A DNA stretch of 64,000 bases from the NCBI GenBank assembly GCA_025642065.1, contig JAODUP010000008.1, forward strand, positions 1,192,001 through 1,256,000, read 5' to 3'. Shown here piece by piece: positions 14,300 through 36,530 of the stretch. The stretch is from Paralvinella palmiformis (Eukaryota; Annelida; Polychaeta; Terebellida; Alvinellidae). The notes under the pieces were generated by a model. That model did no database searches. It was not told the DNA's origin and was given only the letters and a program-made list of their open reading frames with translations. Every line of letters starts with the position of its first letter. The stretch's first letter is position 1. A program made the translations under genes and the position numbers.

Positions 14300-14447
14300 G
14301 TGATGTGAATGTTGAGAATATGCAATGCAATGCAATGCAATGTGGTGCAAAGCAATGCAGTGTTGATGTTATGAAAAGATGACAAATGACACAGTTCAAA
14401 TGGTATGGGCATGAATGCTTTATGACACATGACGCTACAACAAATGG
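14300..14447 (-). promoter_or_regulatory. YCAY cluster in the probable NOVA 3'UTR
   Basis: NOVA proteins bind clusters of YCAY in RNA. On the minus strand, plus-strand RTGR tetramers occur at 14300, 14305, 14342, 14371, 14379, 14386, 14400, 14405, 14411, 14422, 14429 and 14444. Nine fall within 14371-14447, against about one expected by chance. A TGCAT/ATTGC repeat at 14320-14342 lies inside. That it is transcribed as NOVA 3'UTR is inferred from the polyA candidate. Confidence 0.5.
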
Positions 14448-15513
14448 CTCGTTGATTATGATACACAAACAGAAAGTACAGTTGAGGAAAGTATACATGT
14501 ACAAATGAGTCAAACTTACAATATGCCTAAACAATACAGAATTAATTAGTGTTGAGGAAATACTTCCTTTGCGCACTGGGTACAAACAAACTTAACGTCT
14601 TCCTAAACGCATATCAAACAAATATTAGTTATGTCTGGGAGGGACTGCTCTCTCTCTTCCAGTCATCACGTCTTATGAGTAGCAGGTTTCTAAAGCAAAA
14701 TCTCACCATAGATATTTTACACAATAATCTTACGTATTCACACCGAATTTCAACAACAATCACATCAGACCTCCGACAGTTAGCAAGCATTATCTCTTGA
14801 CACGGCATTTCTAACTCTTACGCTGTACCTTTTTACACGATGCTGTTCGCTGTAACTAATGAAGGTAATGTTACCATGGTAACAGAATGAAGTAATCAAT
14901 ACCTAACCTCTCACAGAGAGGATGAATGAATGAGAGGACTAAACACACCTTTGAATATTGACGAGCCGTACATACAAACGTAACACTTTTTACTTGATAC
15001 TCAGGCAGTACGCTCTTGTACGTAATAAACTATACAAAACAATGGCAGCCTTTAACAGCATCCAACATAGTTTGGATCTAAAATGTGCTAGAACTCTTTA
15101 ACAAGATACCGCCCCCATGATTATTAAAATGAGGCGACTGAAACGTCTTCAGTTAAAAATGAGGCTCATGCTTTCTGCCAGGTAAAAGGGTGTCCTGCAG
15201 TTGGGAGAGATGTATATACAGATGCAGCAATGTAGTTGTCATGATGGGAAGAAATGGATTATGGAACAATGGCGATTGGGAACCAGGCCAAGAAACTTAC
15301 ACACCTGAATGTGGTTATCTCTATTATTATACACAGTGCCCTATGGATGGTCCACTACCATGTATAATGTGAAAAATCAATGGTAAAATGCTCAAGTGAC
15401 TCCCTACAGTAGTCGTGCTTATGTAAAGCAGTTTCATAAACATGAAAACAATGCCGTCGATGTCACTATGGGTAAATGTGCATCAGGCTAATATGTGGTT
15501 AACAATGATCAAT

Positions 15514-18500
15514 CTACTGGCGTATGTTCTGAGGATGACCCTGGCGGGCACGTTTTGTTTCCTCCTGCTGTATACGCTGTTGGATAAGAATTTGTGCCCT
15601 CTGGACTGCACTGGGAGAGCCTGCAATAGAGACCACGCGATTACGTGTCCCAGGAGCAAACACACCCTTCTTTGAAATCTGAATGTTAGCCCCAGTCATT
15701 TTCTGAAGTTCAACTATGCCACGTCCACCCGGCCCCAATATGGCACCTACTATGTACTCTCCGACCTCAATATCCTTCTTACTCGGAGTGGCATCACTAC
15801 CAGACATAGCCACCTCACTACCAGGGCTAGCAGGATTAACCTGGGGAAAGCCACCCATTTGTGTTCCCAGGCCAAATGAATTCTGGTTTGCGGTGGTAGT
15901 GGAAAAACCTGAACCGGAGGTTGAGAAGCCATTGCCTCCACCCTGATTGAAACTATTAGCAAACACAGAATCTCCTCCTCCATAACTACGATCACCATTT
16001 ATGGAACTAGCCGTGGCAAAGTAACTACCCGAACCCTCACCCGTGTCACCACCAGCCATGGTAGTAGTTGTGCTACCGGCTGGTCCAAACACACTGGGAG
16101 TATTATCATTGACGCTGGCCCCACTGGTACTGGTGCTGCTGTTACCAAGCAGTGCATTGCCCCCTGTCCCCGTCAAAGTGCCAGTCCCCATGCTTCCACC
16201 ACCAATCGTCTGTCCACTATTTCCTCCACTAAAAAGTGTGGCCAGATTGGCGAGCGTCAGGTTGGCCTGATTCGTCTGCTGCTGTTGCTGCCCACTGCCA
16301 CCCATCCCAGCTCCCATGCCGAGACCCAGTCCAGCCAGGCCCAGACCCAGACCCAAGAATCCGTAGTTAGCCAAGGTGTACAAGGCTGCACTTATGTCTT
16401 CGACTGCTTGTTCAGTATAGCCACTACCTCGTAATGTGGCCTTGAGATTCTCCAGTGCCGGGTTGTTCATGTTATTTCCACTACCACTGTTCAGATTCAA
16501 GTTATTCATACTGTTGCCGATGTTTGAGTAGACGCCACTGCCACCTGGCTGATTCTGCATACTGTTTGGGGCCATATTAGGGCTGATGTCCATGCGGCCA
16601 CCAGGTGGATTGGCGAATGGAGATCCTGTAGGATTTGAGCTGGCCACTGGACCCTTAATGTCACTGTAACTTATGTTTGGACAGGAGCCACTCTGCGGAT
16701 CTTCTATAATCTTCTGCAGTATCATGTCAACCGCAACTTGTACTTGTTCTGTATCACCTGAAAGAGACGAAAAACTTCTTAGGTATAAGGCTCCAGACAA
16801 AAACACAGCATTATGAGGTAATTACTTGAGAGAACACCTTAATGCTTACCTATCCAAGTAATAAAAAGAACTAAACAAAACAACAAAAATAACTATTCTC
16901 ACATCTAGCCAGCAGCTATTGCAACTTACCAGCCACTGTAATACACCTTTCTGGCAGGTTCATATCCTTAGATTTCTGCGAGATTTGCACATACGCTCCA
17001 GAATCATCCTTTATTTGGCGTATATAAATGCCACCCTTTCCAATAATCATTCCAGCTGTTGTATTTGGCACCAAGATCTTCACCTGTAATAGAAAAGCTT
17101 CTCCATAAATTTCAAGTACGGTACCATAGAAATTTCATGAACACACATCCACACAATGATCAGTAGCAATTTGCACACTAAACTTAATTTCGAGTAGCTA
17201 AATATGAGCAAAGCACAACACAAATGTCAGATATTTAACATAGAGGAACACCACACACAATATTTTCACAACCATAAGCAAGCACTGTTATTAAATTCTC
17301 AACAACGACCTGGGATGCTCATATACTTGACCGACCTCCACAATAACCGCCCAACAACCCAAACTTTGGATGATTAGAACAGAAAGTCTACCCCTAAAGT
17401 GACCAATGAAGAAGTGCCTCATTGATTGGTACAAATTTCACAAGGTATTGCTACCAGCGCTATTAACAAGGGCTCCACACATCCAAGTCTGAGAAGTCCA
17501 AGCAAAGACCATGGCTGCTGTTTAAAATAAATACAGCACCTGCTTATGTCGCTCAAAGTTAACCTTCATCTCCCCCTCTACGGGTTTTGGATTTGGGTCT
17601 GGTTTATCACGAATCCGAGCCATGATAAAGTTGTGAACCTTCTGTACGCTCTCCCCACTACCTGTGATTAGACATACGCGTTCTGATGTTCCTGTTGGGG
17701 AAAATCAATCATATCTCTATGACATCGAGTAATAAAATCAACCACTGGTATGTGCAAATCTGTGTGTGTGGGTGTGTATGTATACAACAGACGGAAATAG
17801 GAGAAAAATTCACTTATGAGCACCTGCATGCATCCCCATCTGTGGAAGATTTAGTTTATCTTAAATCATCTTACAGAGTTAATAATTAGTTTAAAAAAAT
17901 ATCCTTCTTAAAATCATTGTCATGTGCAAAGTTTAAAAAAGAAGTAATCGTAATTTGTTGGCCTGGTATGCATTAAATTTTACTTGTTATCTTCAAAAAT
18001 ACAGTTCTAGTTCTAATTAACCTGACGCATGGTTGATCTACCAGTGACATATTGGAATTATTTAAAAATCACCTATGAATAACATTCCATATACCAACCT
18101 AAAATGGTTGGGAAAAATATTTTTTAAATCTAAGATCTTAATAACATTTACTTAAAACGGATAACTTACAGGTCAAATGCACAAAGATATGAACTGTTTA
18201 CATGTTCTGCGCAGTGATTTCCAAATTAGTAACATACATTTTTAACTAAATTATAATCCATCTATACGTGATTCACTGAACATATCACAAAAAGAAGCAA
18301 AATTGTTATACATGACAAGTAATAGCCTTATTTTATCAAATTCTCATAATATTCATTAATGATTTCTTTTCTATTTAAGTGATAAATGTAGTATGGACAG
18401 TTACTGCTAAGATTCAGCTACTATGGGGGTTGTCTGAATAAACTGTTTTTAAATTGTTGGATGCTGCTGATGAAAGAGGAAATAGGGTGCTATAATTCTC

Positions 18501-21500
18501 AGCCATAATAAAGTTTTTATGGAAGGATGAGGTCGAAATCAGGTTAATTGCACCGCATGCATCATTTTAATCCATTACCTACACAATTATCACTTAGCCA
18601 TAGATCATCATGATCCGAGACCAACTGATAATAAAAATGTCTATATTACAGACATCACTTAGGCAGATGACAGACCCTCCAAGTGCAATCATCAGTAATG
18701 TTCCCAGGTGAACAGCATCAGTGGCCTAGTGTATTTAAGCCACATACCATTTTCGTTACAATTTCTTCTTGCTGAACATACACAAATGAACACTTAATCC
18801 TCAGACATATTTGTGCCTTAAATGGTAGCCATAAATTGAGAGTTAAGACGTCCAATGGTCCTGTGTGTACATTTTATTACTCAGATAAGTAAATGACTAT
18901 TGGTGATCTAGATTCACTAACAGACCACATTTTGGGACAATTGAAATCTATGCAATATATTCATAAAATATACATTATTGGGTTAATCCTAGGTATTTAA
19001 ACTGGTTTATAATAAATAAAACCATTTAGATTATGAAACAAATTCTGATAATTCAATGGATGCGCAACTTGAGAAACATCATATATGTGCATGATTATGG
19101 GGAAAGAAAGCTTCCAAGGATTGTACAACTAACTCAGATAATAGCATTCACCATCTTAACCAAGACAGCCCACCAATGGTTTTTGTAACCAACACTTGGC
19201 CCATATACTAGCAAGTGGCAACTCTGAATCTGGCCACATTAATCGACTAGATCTTCAGATTAAAAAATGGATTTCTTACTCTCCGGTCCAGTTACAAACA
19301 CTTAAACCAAAATAAACAGACCACCCCAAGAAAAGGGATCATCCTTGTGGATGAGGTAAAAACAGCAAGATCTATGGGCATTAAGTATGCACCTCATTCC
19401 CACACCAGATTCTTGTTTTGGTACTAGACTTATCATACTGGCAGGAATCCAGAAAGAGCACAGGATTACAAGCAACTGTGATCAATATAAACATCCCTAT
19501 TTGAATAACAAATTATGGAATGACACAATTCGACATGATAATTGTTTTCCATAAAATCAGTCAAAAAAGATGTGACAACCAATGTTTGCTACCTGCTAGC
19601 AATAGAAAACTGTATCCATGGCTGAAATCCTTAGTCAAATTATAAAAACAAACACTGCTTTCACAATTTGAAATACTGCCAATTAAAGCTGGTCACAGCT
19701 ACCTGTATCCCAAGTGTATTAATGCAACAATAGTCAGATTAGCCACTAACAGCCCAGGTAGATCAATTGGCTCAACCACAGGATAATGTTTTTTTTAACT
19801 TTTTGCAATATGATTTAATCCAATTATAGTCAAATTTTATTTCCAGATCATTCACTGATCAACTGTTATCCTTATTAAGACTTCTGAAGTATTTAATTTG
19901 CTGAGTTATTTTCATCCGAGTCTTACAATGATGATAATTTACTATATGAACGCATCTTCACAGTTTATTTTTTAATCACATTTCCAAGAATTTACGAGAT
20001 GAATTAAATTTTTTCAAACAGTCAAGAGCAAAAAGAAATACCTGCTGCTGATTGTTAATAAATATTTATGGCATCCCCCTCCCCAATAAAATTGATACTA
20101 TACAATTATCAAAGTTTTCTTGGGCATGTTCATTATACAAAAAACACTGATCTACTATTATGATTAACAGATTATCCTCAGCTTAAACACATCTGTCTTA
20201 CTACATCATCCTTTTCACTGAGACTGTTCAAACCTTCAAACTGCATATACCTCAGGCAACTAAAAAGTTCACTTTTATTTACCAAATTTTGACCACAATA
20301 AATCTTTTATCACTCTGTGCACATACAAAGAGTGCTAAAAGAAATCTTACAATTCAGGTTTAACATCACTATTAATACAACTGTCTTGCAAAAACTTATT
20401 TCACTGCCACTGCAAAAGCATTTTGTGCCAAGTTTAGGCACCTAAAACTGAGTCTACAAAGGTAAAAAAATAAAACCAATCTTTGTGATGTGATTCAAAG
20501 CACTATCCTAAATATACACAGCAAAACTTCAGTACGATTCAAATCAACACAGATGTCATATTTATTAATAAAAGAAATTCAATCTGCTTAAAACAGACTT
20601 CACCTAGCCCCTTTATATAGATCTTGCATTCAAACCAATCTATTATGCATACAAATGTTCTCTCTTCCTATAAAAGCACAATGAACATCTACCAGCATAA
20701 GAATCTGATTCTAGGTAACAGGAAATCTAGCAATAACTAATAAATAAAAGAGCTACCTTGCCTCGTGTTTGAAGTAATTATATTGTAATATCTAGTTGTA
20801 CATAAACATTTAATGCCCACCAGTTACTGTGCACACATCCAAACTTACTCAAACATACACTGCACATATGTAGTGAAACAAACCTGGATAGAAATCATTT
20901 GCCTTGGACATCTTTATATTGGCTCCAGTTTCCTTCTGTATTTGCGTAATTGTCTCTCCACCCTTACCAATAATGGCACCAGCAGCAATTGATGGTATAA
21001 GCACTTTCAGATGAACATTTTCAGCACCTGCATATGAATCTCAGAGAAAAATATCGTAGGATAGAATATCACAAGTGAACTATTAAAACAGATCAGGTTA
21101 CTTCACAGCATCTTGCACACACAAATGTCAAAATTAAACATACAATGTCATGGAATCAAAAATGAGACGCTCAAACTGCTTATTTTCGTATAACATGGTT
21201 ATAGCAACACATTACCAAAAAAAGTTAAATATATCTGTCACAATCATGGAATTAAAAGACTAACCGAACATCTTCCATTGCGTTATATATGTCTAATGCA
21301 TGTTTCAAACATGAGTGAGTGTTTTACTAGTTTTAGCCTCAGCAATGACCACACCTAGGTAGGACATGTGCCAGATGTGGTTCAGGACCAACATCCTAGT
21401 ATATAAAACTAGAAATACAGATGCAAGCCACCACCCAAAGATTTGCAGACCAGTTCCCCGTCTACTCAGCCACTGCGCTTTTGGATACGCTTGCTAACTT

Positions 21501-22085
21501 GCATTTTTAAGTGAAGTAAAATGTTGAACTGACTTAAGACAGGATTACTGAAAATATAGAAACCTATACAGACATCACTTTTAATAGTCCAATGAAGCTA
21601 GTTAGTGAAACACACCGTCGAAGTCGTACAACTAAAGTGAAGAAATCCGTACAAAACGTTGGGCCCTTTAAAATTTAATCAGTTAATGGTAAATGGAACT
21701 CTGTACAGTAGTCAGTAGATCTAGGAGATCCCTTAAAAGTTGCATTATATAAGAAAATACGAAAGGAACGAACTGAACGTGACCGTTTTTTACTGGAAAT
21801 ATATGAACATTGTTCTCTTAGGATTAAATGTCGAGTATCAATCCGAACTTTTCTCAATGACATATTGTGCATTCCGATCCAAGGCAAACGTCAGACAGCA
21901 GTCCAGATAGGAAGACACGACACTTCACCCTTCCCGTGTATCAAGGCACACCCCGCTCCGAAAAAATAATGTTGTGCTATACCTGCACCTTGGTTCGATC
22001 GCTTAATAGAACCATTTTCTGTATCGACATCCAGGGGTCTTTTTCTGGAATCGGATGTTTCCATTTGATGTTCCGTGCTACCCAT
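15514..22085 (-). CDS. NOVA: NOVA-type KH-domain splicing regulator
   Basis: Neuronal RNA-binding protein (Drosophila pasilla, vertebrate NOVA1/2) that controls alternative splicing through YCAY clusters. Coding exons, minus strand: 22085-21983, 21027-20884, 17691-17540, 17083-16930, 16757-15514. They join in frame to 598 residues. An N-terminal SRKRPLD..KR basic stretch is NLS-like. KH1 is about residues 38-108 (GKGG loop), KH2 134-205 (GKGG) and KH3 513-582 (GPGG, then [16 protein letters not shown]). The [13 protein letters not shown] and NPALEN..LRGSGY stretches are NOVA hallmarks. The KH2-KH3 spacer is rich in Gly, Asn and Ser with a Q5 run, longer than in many relatives. An in-frame ATG at 22112 could add nine residues. 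The 22085 ATG is preferred because it gives a NOVA-like start. An insect-style alternative exon in the introns was not looked for. Confidence 0.94.
17692..20883. other. NOVA intron 2, no gene seen
   Basis: A 3.2 kb AT-rich intron between the two KH1 exons. It has a (TG) stretch at 17761-17780 and no ORF or recognisable repeat. Its position inside KH1 means its splicing must be constitutive for a working KH1. Confidence 0.6.
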
Positions 22086-22595
22086 GCCTGTAAATTTCCA
22101 AAATAAAAACACCTATATCGTCTCCTCGCACGGACCGCTATCTTACTGCGCATGTGCGAGAACATCACTTCAAGGTCGCTTGTAGTAAGCTGGACAAATA
22201 TGAATCAATTCATTGCATTCGACTTGTCAATCACTACCTTAACCATAAATAATTATAGGTTTAACTGAAAATTATTGCTAGCTAACTTTTTGGAAATTGG
22301 TTTTATTACAATTTACACCGATAGCTTTGTAGTTCTTGAATAAACAGTACACTATAAGTATTTCATATTCAGCATATTCACATAACAGGATAAATTATTA
22401 GATGTTGACAATAACTTTTTTTAAATAATGAATGATACTACATGCTATACAGCTTGAATAGCGTAAAGGCTTAACGTGATAAAATGTTTTTTATATCTGA
22501 CTGACGCACGTTTTAGTGAATTTGGCTGAACATGTCTCACCGACGAATTTCTTCGCGGAAACGCAGACGGGGTATGACGTCATGATTTTTCTAAA
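22086..22595. promoter_or_regulatory. Head-to-head promoter between NOVA and PPP1CB
   Basis: Only 510 bases separate the two start codons, which diverge. The interval includes an NRF1-like TGCGCATGTGCG (22147-22158) near NOVA, and a perfect TGACGTCA near PPP1CB. CpGs are more frequent at its two ends than in the flanking DNA. No TATA box is placed clearly. Shared control is inferred. Confidence 0.6.
22575..22582. promoter_or_regulatory. Full palindromic CRE (TGACGTCA)
   Basis: The consensus CREB/ATF site lies 13 bases before the PPP1CB ATG. The start codon itself is in AAAATGGCGGAAG, which resembles the YY1 motif over an initiator ATG, with an overlapping ETS-type GGAA. A site this close implies transcription starts at or very near the ATG, or that the site is in the 5'UTR. 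Confidence 0.6.
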
Positions 22596-31800
<9,205 letters not shown>

Positions 31801-34800
31801 ACCATTTCTGATTATTATTTTGTACATGCAGCCTTTCCTTCCTTATCAGATGTACGTTCTTGAGAAGTGCTTCGTATGATTGTCGGAACTTCGTATTTAT
31901 ATTAAGATCACTCACCGTGTAGGTTATTGGTTTAATAAAATGAAAACATTATTGTCAGATGAGCGATCAGTGATGATGATGAGGAGGAGGGGGAGGGAGG
32001 GGAGGCTCGTCATCAGCAATATAAAAAAGACGGATTGTGATGACATGTGTAGCTGCTGCTGCTGATGATGACCTAGTTCACAGACTACCAATTAATCTAT
32101 CTCATACTACTGATGTTATCAGTTGCCATACTATGCTGCCAGGGAAGTTTAGTAGTTTTTGTGTGTCGCCTGATAACTGAACACCAGACAAAAGATTATC
32201 TTGAATTACAGTGTCAGTCATGCCAATGACATCCTGGTATTGCTTGTTAGAATGTGACCAGTTTCTTGGTTCTTTATTTTGAGATTCATAGATAAGAATT
32301 GCCTTTTATTGTTTCGCTGTGACGGTTATATAAATTGACATCTAAATGATCCTGGAGGATTGATGAAATGTTATGTTATCATTCGCATCGGCAAGTGTGA
32401 CTGAACCTGAGCATGATGACAGGAACGTGAACTGGGACCGGTAAAATACTGATCATATCTTGCTGGAGATGGTATACCTGAATTAATATTGATAATATAA
32501 CACACACACACACACACACATGCTAACTATAAATCATTTAAATGGGGAACAACGTTGCAGAGGGTTAACATGTTTCTGGATCTGATAAAATAGCAAGTAC
32601 CTGTACAACATTATGTGACTGGTGATAATTAGCTGTTCTTTGGCTTTGCTGTTATCATTATTATTATCTTTAAACACGCTGGCATGAAAGGACGACCTTT
32701 CCAGTACTCCAGCCTAAGAGTTTTCATTATCGATGCGGTACGTCTCCAGCAGGAGATGTGGTTGGTTGGTTGGCATTTGAGTTCTGCCTTCAGACATCAG
32801 TAAGTTAATGCTGTTAGGACCAAGTTGACATTTCCACTGAGTACTTTTTTGGTGTCATACCGACCATCTTGGACATTGTCCATAGATGTTTGCTGTCTAG
32901 TACCATTAACTATATAACGCACCCCGTCTTCCTCTGTCTGCGTATTTATTTAGGGTTATTGCTGGATGCATAGTGTACAGTGCATGTATTTTAGTAGTAC
33001 ATAAAGTAAGAAGGTGCTACACTTATTTTTATTATGATTGTTTGTACCATATGAAGCAAGGTTACCGCGAATGTTTCTTAGTGTTTTACCCGGCCTAACA
33101 TCTGTACGTGTATTTGTCGGCTGTTCAGCATGGCGCGAAAGGAGGTCCGAGAGTTCTGGATTGCCTGGTTTGATGTTTGTTTTGACGTTCCGCGAAAACG
33201 AACAACGGCATGTGAAATTCCGATTGGATTGCCGGAATGAGTGGCCTCTCCTGCGGTTTTCGGGTGAATGTGTCTAGCAGAAATGTATAAACTCCCGATA
33301 ACTGTCCAATAAACGTGTATACAAAACAGTACAACATCATGCACCGATGGTGGTACTGAATTGTGGTGTATCTTATGTCAGTAATACTGGGAATAATGGT
33401 CTATTTATGCAGTAGGTTGTGGAGTTGTATGGAGCGTTTATCGAGTTTTGTGTGTGGATGCTGTACTGCCTTGCTGTACTTTTTTTTTGTTTGTTGACAA
33501 AACCAGATGTTATTTACACAGATCATCTATTCGGGTATCTTCAGAGAGGACCATAAATGCATTTTGTTCCATGGAGATGAAGCCAAGCGAAGGATAATAC
33601 TTATGCAAACCGAATATCAAACTTCTGGTATCCTGATAGCATACAAAAGTGTAACTGTTATATCTTGTAAATAGGGGTTATCTGCAGTGAAGTGATATGT
33701 GTGTACATAAATAGAGACAAGCATTAGCTGGCACCAAGGTACAGTAGATTGTATTCATTTGTTATGTTATTTTTTTCTATTTGATCATTATTTATTGACT
33801 CCGGTGCAGAATAATGGTAATGAAACATGAGAACTGTTTAAATAGCATACAGTACTGGCAGTTGTTTCTCTGTCTCTCTTTCAAACATTATCAGTTTGAT
33901 TCTTTTATGAATAATACCCAATGGTTTATGTGTTGTGGAGCATTTGGCGTATTAAAGTGTCTTGTTATTTCAATGCTGTTTGAGAAGGGAAGATATTAGA
34001 AGATCTGGTGAATGTGTGTGTTTTGCATCTTAATAATTCAGTGCAACAGTTCAGCGACACTTAGTTTATATATATATATATAATGAACATCCTATATTGC
34101 TGAGCCGTAAAATACTACTGTGGAATATCCAGCTGGTCCAGCTAACACTTTCTGTTAAGCACTGTGCATGTCTCTGTATGCGACTGTGTGTTTGTGAGTG
34201 TGTGTGTGTGTCTTGTAATTGCTGGTTTATCACTTAGTGTTTCCCATGACATTTTACCTGGACTGAATGCCACTGGTCTTGTTAATGCCCCCTCCAGTAA
34301 ATGTTCCCATCTGCAGTGCTTCAGTATGCATCCTCATCATCTGAGATATTCATTTGTGTTGTAATCCTCTGATTTAGCTGTACTTGGACTGTGAGTCGAC
34401 AGTCTACGATGTCCTCACTTAGTAAATTTGATATGTAAAATAAACATAGGAACAAAGATCTGGTCCATATTCCTGACAACACATAATGAATGTGACTGTT
34501 GCGATGATTGGGTAGTACAGATGATCAGACGATTGAATGCTGATGCTTGTAATTCAACAAAATTCAGCACACTGAACTGACAAATTATTGTTTTATTTCT
34601 AAAAATACAGAAAGCCTCATCTGTTTTACATGTTGATAGTATAATTAGTAATTGTCACAGTTTTGTTCTAACATCAAAAGGCTGGAATAAAATGAAATAG
34701 TTGCTGTAATATTCATTTGAAATTATGCTATGCAAATAAATACGTGTAATATTTGTGAAAATTTAAAAGATGGACAGGAAAGACCGCACTGACAAAATGT

Positions 34801-35239
34801 TGTATAATCTTAAAGCTATCAAAACACTACTTATTTAAATCAGAAACACTTGATCTGATCCGGTCCTCTTTAGGTTCTCAAAATATGCATGATTACCAAA
34901 GCCTAATGTACATAATATATGCTACCAAGTATAAAACATACATACTGTAGTGTACATTATATTACACTAACAAAATAAGTAAAATTTGTATTATCTAAAA
35001 CCCATGTAAATATATTAACTGTTTTCATGTAAATATTGTTGAAAAATTTACATTTTGAGGATGAAGTGATCTGTGGGAATTTGTTTCAAGCCATTGGTAA
35101 AAGCAATATATATATATATTTGTATTAGTAAATTATAGAACAGTGAGGCATTACATATGAAACAAGCTAATAATAACACATGGATCCAACATTCGTGTTG
35201 GCATTTAACGACTAATAGATTAATACTGTGTTAGCACAA
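31801..35239. other. Probable PPP1CB 3'UTR and spacer
   Basis: No gene recognised. Contains a (AC)n at about 32500-32520, a GGGAGG-rich patch at 31983-32010, a (TG)n at 34198-34210 and (TA)n runs at 34070 and 35108. Open frames are short and domain-free. Confidence 0.5.
31934..31939 (+). terminator. Proximal candidate polyA signal of PPP1CB
   Basis: AATAAA 134 bases after the stop. Further AATAAA at 33308-33313 and 34439-34444 would allow 3'UTRs of about 1.5 and 2.6 kb. Long alternative 3'UTRs are usual for this gene. Confidence 0.45.
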
Positions 35240-35245
35240 TTTATT
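35240..35245 (-). terminator. Candidate polyA signal of the PAH-domain gene
   Basis: AATAAA on the minus strand, about 390 bases after the stop at 35634. Confidence 0.4.
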
Positions 35246-35633
35246 TGGTTATCCAGACGCATTCATCTCTGAAAATCAACCTTCCAAGCACTGATGAATA
35301 CAACAACCTTGAAACTTGGCACCTAAACTGTATCCTAAAATACCCCAGTACTTTGATATAAAATATGTTCTGGTTATTAAAAATACCACTGCTTTGTCAA
35401 TAGTTTTTGTAGCATTAACACTACCAATGAAAGTGGCAGCCATGAAAATTCCATTTATCTCGACTTATTTTTGTAATACAACCATTACTCCATATATGAA
35501 ATCAAAAGGTTATCTGGCACGTTGATGACCTAATGCGATAACAGCAGCAATTACAACAGTTCCACATCTTCAGACAAGTTGCCCTTTCAAGTATATAAAC
35601 AGGCCTGGTTGATAGTCATCCACTATTTAAACA

Positions 35634-36500
35634 CTACTGCCTGTGTTTCTTATATTTAACAATTGTTACTTCACCTTCATGATCACCTGGATATTCAATA
35701 TCATAACTTTCATCGTGCATGTAGATATGATAACCTTGGGGCAGGAAGGCATTGAAGCCTTCAATAAGATAGGGATACTTGTGAAAGAGTGACACAATCC
35801 TTTGGACAGTCTCCACTTCATCCACTTTCTTACTGTGGTAATCCTTCAGGATTTCTCTGAATTTCTTGTACCTGTGTGGCTCGTCTGCATACATCTTCTT
35901 CACTAGCTGAATATATGTCATGGTGTCATGTTCAAACACTTCAGATCCAGCCAGTGTTGCCTGCATTGAACTGGGCTGATAGAAGCGAACATGTCCAGTG
36001 TCTATTTGGTGCAAATTGCCATCCGACTGAAATATTTTGATAATCACGACATCGTTCTGTATTTCGATAAAATAGTCACTTGGCAGAAAGGCATTGAATC
36101 CCAATATGAGGTGTGGATAGCCATCAAACAATATGATTACTTGTTTCACCAGTTCTAATTTGTCAGTATCCGTATACTGTATTTGGCTGAGAATATGCAC
36201 AAATTTCTTGTACACGGCCAAATCATGCTGAAAAGTATCCTTCACCAATTTAATGAAGTTCTTTGGACCTTGTTCACTGTTGCTAAAATCCCTGTAACAG
36301 TCTAATGTATTTGATGCCCCACTGGTCTGTTCAGATGTTTTCAGCAGGCCAGAACCCAAAGTGCCAACTTCATACGATGAATTCGGTTTACCCGGATATG
36401 TTGGTGTTTTTGATGGCGATTTTGACCTGGTTCTGGACTTTGACCATCGTCGAGACCCTGATCGACTCCTGGATGAATATGTTTTAGGTCCCATTACCAT
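35634..36500 (-). CDS. RS-rich protein with two SIN3-type PAH domains
   Basis: Intronless frame of 288 residues from ATG 36500; a second ATG is two codons on. Residues 9-36 are an Arg/Ser-rich tract (SRSRSGSRR.., SRTRSKSPS). PAH1 is about 81-147: LVKDTF, Y..F, a LFDGYPHLILGFNAFLP ending and a YFIEI strand. PAH2 is about 189-252: LVKKMY, YKKF, LFHKYPYLIEGFNAFLPQGY. The GFNAFLP(Q/S)(G/D)Y signature is that of SIN3 PAH domains, which bind amphipathic helices of repressors. There is no HDAC-interaction domain, so it is not SIN3 itself (over 1,200 residues). It could be a retrocopy-derived or small paralogous adaptor, perhaps nuclear because of the RS tract. The frame stays open for ten codons and more upstream, so a 5' exon spliced near 36,545 is possible. 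Confidence 0.8.
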   Translation of the reverse strand: MVMGPKTYSSRSRSGSRRWSKSRTRSKSPSKTPTYPGKPNSSYEVGTLGSGLLKTSEQTSGASNTLDCYRDFSNSEQGPKNFIKLVKDTFQHDLAVYKKFVHILSQIQYTDTDKLELVKQVIILFDGYPHLILGFNAFLPSDYFIEIQNDVVIIKIFQSDGNLHQIDTGHVRFYQPSSMQATLAGSEVFEHDTMTYIQLVKKMYADEPHRYKKFREILKDYHSKKVDEVETVQRIVSLFHKYPYLIEGFNAFLPQGYHIYMHDESYDIEYPGDHEGEVTIVKYKKHRQ

Positions 36501-36530
36501 TAACAAGTCTGGCAAAGTACACTTTGTCAC

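Noticed and set aside
14182..14585. Minus-strand frames with His/Leu/Cys repeats
   Set aside because: They translate the TGCAT and ACATT repeats of the probable NOVA 3'UTR.
15716..16270. Plus-strand frames rich in Pro
   Set aside because: Antisense shadows of the NOVA glycine-rich exon.
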